From NCBI GenBank assembly GCA_943327015.2, contig CALPVM020000160.1, positions 1 through 5,945 on the forward strand: a stretch of 5,945 nucleotides of DNA, written 5' to 3'. This DNA is from Akkermansia muciniphila (lineage in GTDB: Bacteria; Pseudomonadota; Gammaproteobacteria; Burkholderiales; Burkholderiaceae_C). A program made the position numbers and the translations under genes. This document shows, one piece after another, positions 1 through 5,945 of the stretch (position 1 is its first letter; each line of letters begins with the position of its first letter). Below the pieces are notes generated by a model. The model was not told where the DNA came from. It saw only the letters and a list, made by a program, of their open reading frames with translations, and ran no database searches.

Positions 1-2218
1 GAAGATTATCGAGTTTTTGCACAGCAAACTTGGCCGGCAAGCTGATCACGGTTTCAAACGGACAAAAACCGTTAGCCGCTTTAGTGCCCAGCAACACCAG
101 CTCAATAGTGCCGCCCTCGCGCTCTACAAAGCTCTTGACTGCATCCATACCTACGCCACGGCCTGAAACTTCAGTCACTTTTTCAGCTGTTGAAAATCCT
201 GGAGCAAAAATGAGTTGGGCAATTTCTTGCTGGCTTAGATTGTCGGACTCACCAATAACTCCGTTTTCAATGGCTTTTTTCTTTATAAAGTCGAGTGCCA
301 AACCTCGGCCATCGTCATGCAGCTTGAACCACATGCGATCTTTATCTAGAGTCAAATCCAGCGCTATAGTGCCTGCAGCCGGCTTGGCTTGTGCCACACG
401 TTTGTCGGCTGTTTCTATGCCATGGTCAAGCGAGTTGCGATACAGATGCATAAACACATTACGCAACAAGTCAGAAATTTGACTACGCACCATCACGTTG
501 TTGTCATTGATCGCGATTGTAGGCGCTTCTTTACCTAACTCTTCGGCTAACGATGGCAGTGACCCGGTCACACCTGCAAGAATGTCTTGTATTTTGTCGG
601 TGCCAAACAAATGAATATTGGCTCTAACTTTGTTAATAACCTGTTTCGCTTCAGTAACGCTATTGGGCTCTTCTTTATTCAAAATCGTCATGATCTGGTT
701 AACTTGATCCACCGGAATCATCAGGTATTTTTCTACAGAACCGCGACGTCCTGGACCTTTTCTACCCAGTTTGACCTCGTTAATTTTGGCGTACTCTTGA
801 ATAGCCTGGAAGGTTTGCGTCAGTTGCTCAAGCAACTTATCATGATCCATCGTGGCTTCAGGTTCCTTACGTAATTCATCGTAGGTTTGCTCAGCTTCGT
901 GCACCAGATTGGTCAAATGCAACAAACCATAGGTACGTGCATTGCCTTTGATAGTGTGCATGTTGCGGAACAACTGCGTAATAACTTCAGGCTCAGCCTT
1001 GTCTTTGTGCTGTTCTTTAGCTTGCTTAATGAGTTGCTCGTTCTCTGCAATGAACTTGGTAGAGCCGTCCACAAACTCGCTGAATTTTTCTTGATTGACA
1101 CCCAAAATCTGGCCAATGATGTCGAGTTCGCGTTTTTGCTTGCCGGCTTCGGCTGTCAGTTTCTTCAACTCTGTAACGTCACGCACACACAACATGAGTT
1201 TGTCGATGGTGTCGTTTTGATCGCAAATGGGAGACCAGCTCAACTCCAGTGACTTCACGCGTCCGTCCGGCATTGTTTTGTCTAATTCTGTTACCAAGGC
1301 GTGGCTATTGAATTCAAAATTCATGCGATCTTCACCGATACACGAGAACATAGTTGCCTCAACCTGAGACAAAGTGTCTGCACCTAAATTGGTATTGGTA
1401 AACACCAAGTTCATAACACTACCGTTGGCAATACTCTTGGTTTCAAAAATTTGCTCAAGGTACGCAGAATATTCGGGGTGAATCTTGTCGCCGCCCACAA
1501 TGGTCAAAATACCTTGTGGCATGTTTTGCAGCATGTTCAGGATGTCGTTGGTTTTTTCACGCAACTGGGCACTGCGCTCTATCACTTTACGACGCAACAA
1601 CACCGAGGTGACATACTGGCGCCATACGATCAAAGATGCAACGATGGTCATGAGTGTTGCACTTACCGTGTGACTGCGCGTGAGATTAAGATTGTCAATA
1701 TTGGTTTGTGTAATACCAATGGTGGTAAATATTCCTACAAAAGCTGCAATAAAAAGTCCTATTGTGATGGTGGGGCGCATGAGTGATGTCATGCCCACAA
1801 TCAGACAAATCATGGCGAAATTTGTTGTATTGGTACCAATCAACTGGTCTGATATCGTTAATCCAATACCAAAAGCCAGTACACATATACAAAAAAGAAT
1901 TTGCAGAATGGCAGGCCAATACTTACCGTGCTCTTTTTTGCCAACTTCACGCCAGACCAGTGGGCCTAACACTATGACCGCACACAACATTAAGAAATGC
2001 GACCAGCCAACATAATTCGACCACTGAATGCGAGCACCTTCTAACTTATCAACATCAAGAAACCAAAATCCATAGATGTAAACACAGTTAACCAAAAAAA
2101 TGATCGGCGCCATGATTTTGAACCGTGCCAGCGAATCCATGGTTGCTTCTGCATGCACCGATGCGTTTTCTGCTACGGTACGCTTCCACCATTGTTTAAA
2201 GTTACTCAATGCTTGCAT
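1..2218 (-). CDS. Membrane-bound CheA-like histidine kinase (6 TM, PAS-like, Hpt, HATPase), C-terminus cut by window edge
   Basis: The frame is open from an ATG at 2218 to the left edge: 739 codons and no stop. Translation gives a short cytoplasmic N-terminus and six hydrophobic helices (about residues 33-54, 72-89, 101-123, 132-148, 150-170, 184-200). A PAS-like region follows (about 222-352, ending in a typical VRDVTELK exit). The Hpt domain comes next, with its phospho-acceptor in HTIKGNA (H421). The catalytic domain has an N box (RNSLDHGIE, N595 and H599), a G1 box (DDGRG, 635-639) and a G2 box (SGRGVGMD, 685-692), all in CheA style. The likely role is autophosphorylation of H421 and phosphotransfer to an unseen response regulator. 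A minus-strand GGAG (2227-2230) lies 8 bases before the start, which supports it. No CheW-like regulatory domain or receiver domain appears before the edge; either could lie beyond it. The stretch between Hpt and ATPase (about 483-570) contains a basic Gly/Arg/Lys patch and a possible dimerisation segment. The signal sensed is unknown. The family call is firm; the partner and pathway are not visible. Confidence 0.9.
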   Translation of the reverse strand, partial: MQALSNFKQWWKRTVAENASVHAEATMDSLARFKIMAPIIFLVNCVYIYGFWFLDVDKLEGARIQWSNYVGWSHFLMLCAVIVLGPLVWREVGKKEHGKYWPAILQILFCICVLAFGIGLTISDQLIGTNTTNFAMICLIVGMTSLMRPTITIGLFIAAFVGIFTTIGITQTNIDNLNLTRSHTVSATLMTIVASLIVWRQYVTSVLLRRKVIERSAQLREKTNDILNMLQNMPQGILTIVGGDKIHPEYSAYLEQIFETKSIANGSVMNLVFTNTNLGADTLSQVEATMFSCIGEDRMNFEFNSHALVTELDKTMPDGRVKSLELSWSPICDQNDTIDKLMLCVRDVTELKKLTAEAGKQKRELDIIGQILGVNQEKFSEFVDGSTKFIAENEQLIKQAKEQHKDKAEPEVITQLFRNMHTIKGNARTYGLLHLTNLVHEAEQTYDELRKEPEATMDHDKLLEQLTQTFQAIQEYAKINEVKLGRKGPGRRGSVEKYLMIPVDQVNQIMTILNKEEPNSVTEAKQVINKVRANIHLFGTDKIQDILAGVTGSLPSLAEELGKEAPTIAINDNNVMVRSQISDLLRNVFMHLYRNSLDHGIETADKRVAQAKPAAGTIALDLTLDKDRMWFKLHDDGRGLALDFIKKKAIENGVIGESDNLSQQEIAQLIFAPGFSTAEKVTEVSGRGVGMDAVKSFVEREGGTIELVLLGTKAANGFCPFETVISLPAKFAVQKLDNL

Positions 2219-2226
2219 TCGAAAGT

Positions 2227-2230
2227 CTCC
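2227..2230 (-). promoter_or_regulatory. Ribosome binding site of the kinase gene
   Basis: The minus strand reads GGAG here, 8 bases upstream of the ATG at 2218. This spacing fixes that ATG as the start in preference to the later in-frame Met codons at residues 27 and 36. Confidence 0.7.
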
Positions 2231-2296
2231 AATTTATTGTTAGGTTTTTCACCAGTGCAAATGATAGGCTAAGTTCTCTAAAATCAGTACATTAAT

Positions 2297-2316
2297 AGCC
2301 TTAATTTTTAAGGGCT
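2297..2316. repeat. Imperfect inverted repeat, possible weak terminator or operator
   Basis: On the plus strand AGCCTTAA (2297-2304) and TTAAGGGCT (2308-2316) pair with one bulged base around a 3-base loop. It lies 71 bases downstream of the purC stop in the direction of transcription. The stem is AT-rich in its inner half and no T tract follows on either strand, so it is a poor intrinsic terminator. A protein-binding palindrome or chance are equally possible. Confidence 0.3.
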
Positions 2317-2386
2317 AGCTGACAGTATTTGCTTTATAACTCCTGTTCATGACCATTTGCATGCCCAAAGCAGCCTTTACAAAAAA

Positions 2387-3295
2387 TCAGGCCGTTAATC
2401 TTTGTAAAGCTTCTTGGTATTTGGCGGCCGTTTTTTCAATCACCTCTTGGGGCACAGATGGTGCGGGTGGCGTTTTGTTCCACGGCTTACCATCCACGGT
2501 GGCTTGCTCTAACCAGTCGCGTACAAACTGCTTGTCGTAGCTGGGCGGGTTAGTGCCCTCTTGGTAGCTTTCTGCCGGCCAAAAGCGCGATGAGTCGGGA
2601 GTGAGTACTTCGTCCATCAAGGTTAACGTGCCATCCACATCAAGTCCAAACTCGAACTTGGTGTCGGCAATGATGATGCCTTTGGTCAGCGCAAATTCAG
2701 CCGCTACCTGGTAAATTTGAATGCTGATATCACGAATGCGGGTGGCCAAGTCCAGCCCAATCATCTCTACTGTGCGCTCGAAGGTAATGTTTTCGTCGTG
2801 GTCGCCCACCGCGGCCTTGGCGGCGGGGGTGTAGATAGGTGCTGGCAACTTAGAAGCGTTTTTTAAACCAGCAGGTAAAGCCACCCCACAAACAGCTCCA
2901 CCCTCTTGGTACTCTTTCCAACCACTTCCTGCCAAGTAACCACGCACCACGGCTTCGACCGGAAGCGGAGTGAGGCGCTTTACCAGCATAGAGCGCTCCT
3001 GCACTTGCGGCACTTCATCAGCGGCAACTACGCTCTCTGGAGCATCACCTGTGAGGTGAATCGGGCACAGGTTCTGCCCCTTGGGGCCGAGCTTGTCAAA
3101 CCAAAAGAGCGCCATTTGCGTGAGCAACGCACCTTTGCCGGGTATGGGCTCACCCATAATGACATCAAAAGCGCTCAGACGGTCGCTGGCCACCATCAAA
3201 ATGCGGTCATCGCCAACGGCATAGTTGTCGCGCACTTTGCCTCGGGCAAGCAGGGGCAGGCTGTGCAGGGTGGAGGTATGGAGTGCTGCGTTCAA
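2387..3295 (-). CDS. purC: Phosphoribosylaminoimidazole-succinocarboxamide synthase (SAICAR synthase), EC 6.3.2.6
   Basis: The product joins CAIR and L-aspartate with ATP to give SAICAR, step 8 of de novo IMP synthesis, in the cytosol. It has 302 residues, the long form resembling yeast Ade1 rather than the roughly 237-residue E. coli type. Visible landmarks are ARGKVRDNY (17-25, nucleotide-binding start), ASDRLSAFD (36-44), signature 1 LPVEAVVRGYLAGSG (111-125), signature 2 IIADTKFEFG (208-217), and DEVLTPDSSRFW (228-239). The protein appears complete with no damage. The start codon is TTG (3293-3295): no in-frame ATG lies between it and the upstream in-frame stop at 3320-3322. The minus-strand AAGGA at 3303-3307 stands 7 bases before it, and the N-terminus (ALHTSTLHSLPLLARGKVRDNY) matches what I recall of betaproteobacterial PurC. 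It begins 16 bases after the fba stop, so cotranscription with fba is likely. The usual partners purE and purK do not follow in this window. Confidence 0.96.
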   Translation of the reverse strand: MNAALHTSTLHSLPLLARGKVRDNYAVGDDRILMVASDRLSAFDVIMGEPIPGKGALLTQMALFWFDKLGPKGQNLCPIHLTGDAPESVVAADEVPQVQERSMLVKRLTPLPVEAVVRGYLAGSGWKEYQEGGAVCGVALPAGLKNASKLPAPIYTPAAKAAVGDHDENITFERTVEMIGLDLATRIRDISIQIYQVAAEFALTKGIIIADTKFEFGLDVDGTLTLMDEVLTPDSSRFWPAESYQEGTNPPSYDKQFVRDWLEQATVDGKPWNKTPPAPSVPQEVIEKTAAKYQEALQRLTA

Positions 3296-3302
3296 AATGC
3301 CG

Positions 3303-3307
3303 TCCTT
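3303..3307 (-). promoter_or_regulatory. Ribosome binding site of purC that decides the TTG start
   Basis: The minus strand reads AAGGA with 7 bases to the TTG at 3293-3295. An ATT codon directly upstream (3296-3298) would leave only 4 bases, so TTG is the better start. The site lies inside the 16-base fba-purC gap. Confidence 0.65.
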
Positions 3308-3311
3308 ATGC

Positions 3312-4376
3312 TTATTGCACTACTTGGGCCAATTCGCCACGGCTGTATTTGGCCGCTACCACCATCAGGCTATCGCCCTTAATTTTTGCACCTTGGCCTT
3401 CGCAACCAAACTCCATGTAACGCTGCTTGCAGATTTGCTTGGCGGCTTCGCGGGCGGGCTTGAGCCAGTCGCGCGGGTCAAACTTGTCGGGGTTTTGCGC
3501 CATATATTTACGCACAGCTGCGGTCATAGCCAAACGGATGTCGGTGTCGATATTGATTTTGCGCACACCAAACTGGATAGCTTTTTGAATTTCCTCTACC
3601 GGCACGCCATAGGTTTCTTTCATGGCACCACCGTATTCACGAATGATGGCTAACAGGTCTTGCGGCACGCTGCTGGAGCCGTGCATCACCAAATGGGTGT
3701 TAGGGATGCGGCGGTTGATTTCTTTAATGCGCTCAATCGCCAGAATGTCGCCTGTGGGCTTGCGGGTAAATTTGGATGCGCCGTGGCTGGTTCCAATGGC
3801 AATAGCCAAGGCATCTAGTTGGGTACGCTTTACAAAGTCAGCGGCTTGTTCGGGGTCGGTCAAAAGCTGATCCATGGTCATGGTGGCGTCAGTGCCATGG
3901 CCGTCTTCCTTGTCGCCCTTCATGGTTTCTAAAGATCCCAAACAACCCAACTCGCCTTCTACGGTAATGCCGGTGGCATGCGCCATGTCTACCACTTTAC
4001 GGGTGACTTCAACGTTGTAGTCGTAACTGGCAATGGTTTTACCATCGGCCATTAAGGAGCCGTCCATCATCACTGAGCTAAAGCCGAGGTTGATGGCACC
4101 TTGGCAGACTTCAGGGCTTTGACCATGGTCTTGGTGCATCACTACGGGGATAGTGGGGTAGCTTTCTACCGCCGCCTGGATGAGGTGCTTTAAAAAGCCC
4201 TCGCCGGCATATTTGCGCGCACCTGCACTGGCTTGCATGATTACTGGAGCACCCACTTCTTTAGCGGCCTCCATAATGGCCTGGACTTGCTCCAGGTTGT
4301 TAACGTTAAACGCTGGAATTCCGTAGCCATTTGCGGCTGCATGGTCCAGTAACTCGCGCATAGAAACGAGTGCCAT
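3312..4376 (-). CDS. fba: Fructose-bisphosphate aldolase, class II, Calvin-cycle subtype, EC 4.1.2.13
   Basis: The product reversibly cleaves fructose 1,6-bisphosphate into dihydroxyacetone phosphate and glyceraldehyde 3-phosphate in the cytosol, serving glycolysis, gluconeogenesis or the Calvin cycle. It is complete at 354 residues, the usual length for this subtype (cbbA/fbaA-like). The metal and catalytic residues expected of the class II family are visible: HQDHG (81-85, with catalytic D83 and zinc ligand H84), GTSHG (195-199, H198), VMHGSSS (230-236, H232), and NIDTD (275-279, substrate phosphate and DHAP contacts). The insertion CLGSLETMKGDKEDGHG (145-161) is a mark of the subtype. The ATG at 4374-4376 has a minus-strand GGAG (4384-4387) 7 bases upstream. 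purC follows after 16 bases. No RuBisCO or phosphoribulokinase gene is in view, so the subtype name should not be read as proof of CO2 fixation. The symbol could equally be written fbaA or cbbA. Confidence 0.97.
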   Translation of the reverse strand: MALVSMRELLDHAAANGYGIPAFNVNNLEQVQAIMEAAKEVGAPVIMQASAGARKYAGEGFLKHLIQAAVESYPTIPVVMHQDHGQSPEVCQGAINLGFSSVMMDGSLMADGKTIASYDYNVEVTRKVVDMAHATGITVEGELGCLGSLETMKGDKEDGHGTDATMTMDQLLTDPEQAADFVKRTQLDALAIAIGTSHGASKFTRKPTGDILAIERIKEINRRIPNTHLVMHGSSSVPQDLLAIIREYGGAMKETYGVPVEEIQKAIQFGVRKINIDTDIRLAMTAAVRKYMAQNPDKFDPRDWLKPAREAAKQICKQRYMEFGCEGQGAKIKGDSLMVVAAKYSRGELAQVVQ

Positions 4377-4505
4377 TGAAATACTCCGGGGAAGTTAAAA
4401 AACGGGGTGGTATCGTGTACCAATCACCGCATTTTAACCTGAGCGCCCGTTCAATTTATTCTGCGGTATTCAAGTTTGCAATCTAACTAACGCAAGCACC
4501 CATTC
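4377..4505. other. Intergenic gap between the acidic-protein gene and fba
   Basis: This 129-base gap has no gene. It contains the fba ribosome binding site (4384-4387) and the hairpin-plus-T-run at 4397-4429. A weak minus-strand promoter candidate reads TTGCAA, 17 bases, then TAAATT, four of six matches in each box. Another -10-like word, TAAAAT, lies closer to fba but lacks a partner. If fba has its own promoter it should lie here, but I cannot choose one firmly. Confidence 0.4.
4397..4429 (-). terminator. Candidate intrinsic terminator or attenuator before fba
   Basis: On the minus strand a GC-containing imperfect stem ends in CCCCG and is followed directly by six T (A run at 4397-4402 on the plus strand). 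The core pairing is GGTA with TACC around a 5-base loop. It can be extended by three outer GC-rich pairs across a bulge. It stands 76 bases after the acidic-protein stop and only 20 bases before the fba ATG. As a plain terminator it would end the upstream transcript, but then fba would have almost no room for its own promoter downstream. A leader hairpin or chance are therefore real alternatives. The stem is bulged and only moderately stable by eye. Confidence 0.3.
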
Positions 4506-5945
4506 TTAAGCACCCGGTGGCGCCGTTGGATTGGGAGATGGCACTCCATCTAACGTGGTTTCCAGTGCTTGATTGTCTTGCGCTGACTCTTGACTCGCTT
4601 CTTGCGTAGGCTCTTTTTTCTTGGTTTCCTGAGCAGAATCCTCAGTGGCTTGGCTGGAAGTATCTTGCGCTGTCTCAGTCGGAGCTTCTTGCGACGGTGT
4701 TTCAGTTACTTCTTTCGCAGGCTCTGGGCTAGCTTCTTTACTGGCTTGTTCTGAAACCGGATCTTTCTGCTCTGGCGCAGATTCTTGACTCGCTTCTTGC
4801 GTAGCCTCTTCTTCCTTGGTTTCCTGTGCAGAATCCTCAGTGGCTTGGCTTGAAGTATCTTGCGCTGTCTCAGTCGGGGCTTCTTGCGCTGGTGTTTCAG
4901 TTACCTCTTTTGCAGGCTCTGGGCTAGCTTCTTTACTGGCTTGTTCTGAAACCGGATCTTTCTGCTCTGGCGCTTCGCTTAATTTTTCTTGAGGCTCAAG
5001 GCTAGACTCTGAACCTACATCTTGACTCACCTGGTCGGTAACCAGTTCTTTCTTGGCCCCTTGAGCAGCTTCTTCTAAAGACTGTGTTGAGACATCTTGC
5101 AACGCATCTGGCTGCAAATCTAGTGTCGGTTTTTCTTCCAAGATACCGGACCTGGGATCTTGGAAGGAGTCCTGTAAAAAATCTTGTGTCGGGTCTTGCA
5201 GTGCATTGGGGGTGGCGCCTTGCAACGAGTCTCGTAAGGAACTTTGCAAAATGTTGGATGCGTTATTGGCTATAGAACTTGGCTCTGGATCAGTTTGAAC
5301 ATTTGCTTTCGACAGCAAGTCGTCTGGCAAATCTTTATTCTCAGGATATTGATGGCTCTTCGGCACTTCCTCTTTTTTAGGCTCGGCATCTAAAGCTTCC
5401 ATAGCTGTTTCAACCTTCTCAGACTCAGATGGCGTAGACAATTCTGCATCTTGCTGGACATCCAAGCTATTGGACTCCACAGAGGCCTCAGGTTCGATGA
5501 GATCAGGAGCCACAGCGGGTTCCCCGACCTCGGCTGCTGCAGCTGCTTCAGCCACTGCCAATTCTTGATTTTCTTCGCCCTGCGTTTCTTCTTTTAGGTC
5601 GTCTTTTGCTTCTTCTTTGGGTTCTTCTTTGGGCTCTTCTTTCGCTGCTTCTTGAGGTTCCGCTGAAGGGTCATTAGCATCTTCAGCAGTAGCAGCTTGA
5701 TCTAGCGCATCCGCTTTTGCTTCTAACTGTTCCGCTGCATCTTTAGCGGCTTCTGTAGTTTGTGCAACTTCTTCAGCGGCTTCTTTTACAGCTTCTTGGG
5801 CTGTGTCTTTAGAGGCAGCTTTAGCAGCTTCTTGTGCAGCATCTTGCGCGACTTCAGAAGTAGCCTCTTCGCCAGCCTCGGCAGCAGCAGCTTCTGCGGC
5901 GGGCGCTACTCGGTTGTGCTCCAGCGCTTCGCCACCCTCATTTAC
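4506..5945 (-). CDS. Acidic Ala/Glu/Gln/Ser-rich low-complexity protein with tandem repeats, N-terminus outside window
   Basis: I do not recognise this gene. The frame is open from the right edge to a TAA at 4506-4508, giving 479 residues with no start visible. A TTG at 5559-5561 could be mistaken for a start, but the same composition continues upstream through 128 more codons. In order there is an Ala/Glu/Lys-rich, probably helical stretch (about 5673-5906), a block of EEPK-type repeats (5586-5642), a mixed acidic linker, a Leu-Gln-Asp-rich segment with several LQD/LQ words (about 5091-5252), two near-identical 65-residue units (4584-4973), and a Pro-rich tail ending PNPTAPPGA. There is no Cys or Trp and only one Tyr, and no membrane segment or catalytic motif is visible. 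It is probably intrinsically disordered. It may be the C-terminal tail of a larger protein whose folded domain lies upstream. Its frame is intact despite the repeats, which argues for a real protein. Its position before fba, where pyk is common in related genomes, is notable. Confidence 0.8.
   Translation of the reverse strand, partial: VNEGGEALEHNRVAPAAEAAAAEAGEEATSEVAQDAAQEAAKAASKDTAQEAVKEAAEEVAQTTEAAKDAAEQLEAKADALDQAATAEDANDPSAEPQEAAKEEPKEEPKEEAKDDLKEETQGEENQELAVAEAAAAAEVGEPAVAPDLIEPEASVESNSLDVQQDAELSTPSESEKVETAMEALDAEPKKEEVPKSHQYPENKDLPDDLLSKANVQTDPEPSSIANNASNILQSSLRDSLQGATPNALQDPTQDFLQDSFQDPRSGILEEKPTLDLQPDALQDVSTQSLEEAAQGAKKELVTDQVSQDVGSESSLEPQEKLSEAPEQKDPVSEQASKEASPEPAKEVTETPAQEAPTETAQDTSSQATEDSAQETKEEEATQEASQESAPEQKDPVSEQASKEASPEPAKEVTETPSQEAPTETAQDTSSQATEDSAQETKKKEPTQEASQESAQDNQALETTLDGVPSPNPTAPPGA
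4584..4973 (-). repeat. Two-copy 195-bp in-frame tandem duplication inside the acidic protein gene
   Basis: Copy one in protein order is 4779-4973 and copy two is 4584-4778, directly abutting. Each encodes 65 residues starting APEQKDPVSEQ and ending TQEASQES. The copies differ at four residues (Ala to Ser at unit position 29, Glu to Lys at 54 and 55, Ala to Pro at 57). By eye there are about twelve base differences, and the first 62 bases of each unit in coding direction (4912-4973 and 4717-4778) are identical. The length is a multiple of three, so the frame is kept. Confidence 0.93.
5091..5252 (-). repeat. Degenerate Leu-Gln-Asp-rich short repeats in the acidic protein
   Basis: Words such as LQSSLRDSLQG, ALQD, DFLQDSFQD and DALQDV recur with irregular spacing, unlike the Glu/Thr/Ser-rich units that follow. 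The regular spacing of Leu and Phe could allow short amphipathic helices. This is the most hydrophobic part of an otherwise very polar protein and the likeliest place for a contact site. The repeats are diverged, so they are older than the 195-bp duplication or under different constraint. Confidence 0.5.
5586..5642 (-). repeat. EEPK-type short tandem repeat in the acidic protein
   Basis: The translation reads KEEPKEEPKEEAKDDLKEE, a run of four-to-five-residue units alternating acidic pairs with Lys. At the DNA level the plus strand repeats TTCTTCTTTGGG-like words. Such alternating charge patterns form extended or single-helix spacers in other proteins. Here this is inference from composition only. 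Confidence 0.6.

Larger units (their letters stand above)
2219..2386. other. Intergenic gap between purC and the kinase gene
   Basis: This is a 168-base AT-rich gap with no credible gene on either strand. It holds the kinase ribosome binding site and a small imperfect inverted repeat (2297-2316). A possible minus-strand -10 element, TATCAT, lies at 2261-2266, one mismatch from TATAAT, but no good -35 box stands 16-18 bases upstream of it. The hexamer GCAAAT or its complement occurs three times: within TGCAAATG at 2256-2263, near 2325-2331, and within CATTTGCA at 2354-2361. The gap size and separate ribosome binding site suggest that the kinase is transcribed separately from purC, but no promoter can be named with confidence. 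Confidence 0.5.

Noticed and set aside
30..1252. Several open frames on the plus strand (e.g. 30-482, 587-874, 887-1252)
   Set aside because: They lie antisense to the kinase gene, whose translation has clear Hpt and ATPase motifs. The plus-strand translations show no family motif.
1451..2015. Plus-strand frames over the kinase membrane region
   Set aside because: They are antisense to six clear membrane helices and overlap each other in different frames, as shadow frames do.
2227..2260. Minus-strand promoter TTGCAC, 17 bases, ATAAAT before the kinase gene
   Set aside because: Transcription would start downstream of the GGAG ribosome binding site, so it does not fit the supported ATG.
2381..2386. 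A run of six A next to the purC stop, possible terminator tract
   Set aside because: On the coding strand it is TTTTTT right after the stop, but no GC-rich hairpin precedes it; the upstream bases are the end of purC.
2906..3870. Plus-strand frames of up to 158 residues over purC and fba
   Set aside because: They are antisense to two complete, well-conserved enzymes and have no convincing start context or motif.
4584..4973. CRISPR-like or mobile-element repeat
   Set aside because: The two units abut with no spacers, keep the reading frame and have no terminal inverted repeats or target-site duplication. This is a coding tandem duplication.
4506..5561. A 351-residue gene starting at the TTG at 5559-5561
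   Set aside because: The frame stays open to the right edge with the same composition for 128 more codons, and no Shine-Dalgarno sequence stands before that TTG. The true start lies outside the window.

Overview
The window looks like a piece of chromosome from a betaproteobacterium, most likely order Burkholderiales. The reasons are a 354-residue class II fructose-bisphosphate aldolase of the Calvin-cycle subtype, followed 16 bases later by a long-form (302-residue) SAICAR synthase. The fba-purC order, usually with pyk before it and purE/purK after it, is what I recall as typical of that group. Base composition looks near 50% GC, which is moderate for the order. The taxonomic call is an inference from two housekeeping genes, not a measured placement.

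All four genes lie on the minus strand, so transcription runs from right to left. From the right edge: (1) an acidic, low-complexity protein of at least 479 residues whose N-terminus lies outside the window (4506-5945), with a 195-bp in-frame tandem duplication near its C-terminus; (2) a 129-bp gap holding a hairpin followed by six T on the minus strand; (3) fba (3312-4376); (4) purC (2387-3295), with a TTG start; (5) a 168-bp gap with a small inverted repeat; (6) a membrane-bound CheA-like histidine kinase (1-2218) with six predicted membrane helices, a PAS-like region, an Hpt domain and a CheA-type ATPase domain, whose C-terminus runs off the left edge.

fba and purC are metabolic housekeeping genes, probably cotranscribed: a reversible aldol step of glycolysis, gluconeogenesis or the Calvin cycle, and step 8 of IMP synthesis. 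The kinase has its own ribosome binding site after a larger gap and is probably a separate unit. The acidic protein has no recognisable function. The plus strand carries no convincing gene; its open frames are antisense shadows. I found no RNA gene, mobile element or CRISPR array. The least ordinary parts are the acidic repeat protein, which lies where pyk would often be expected, and the domain order of the kinase. Nothing here clearly shows a new multi-gene system.
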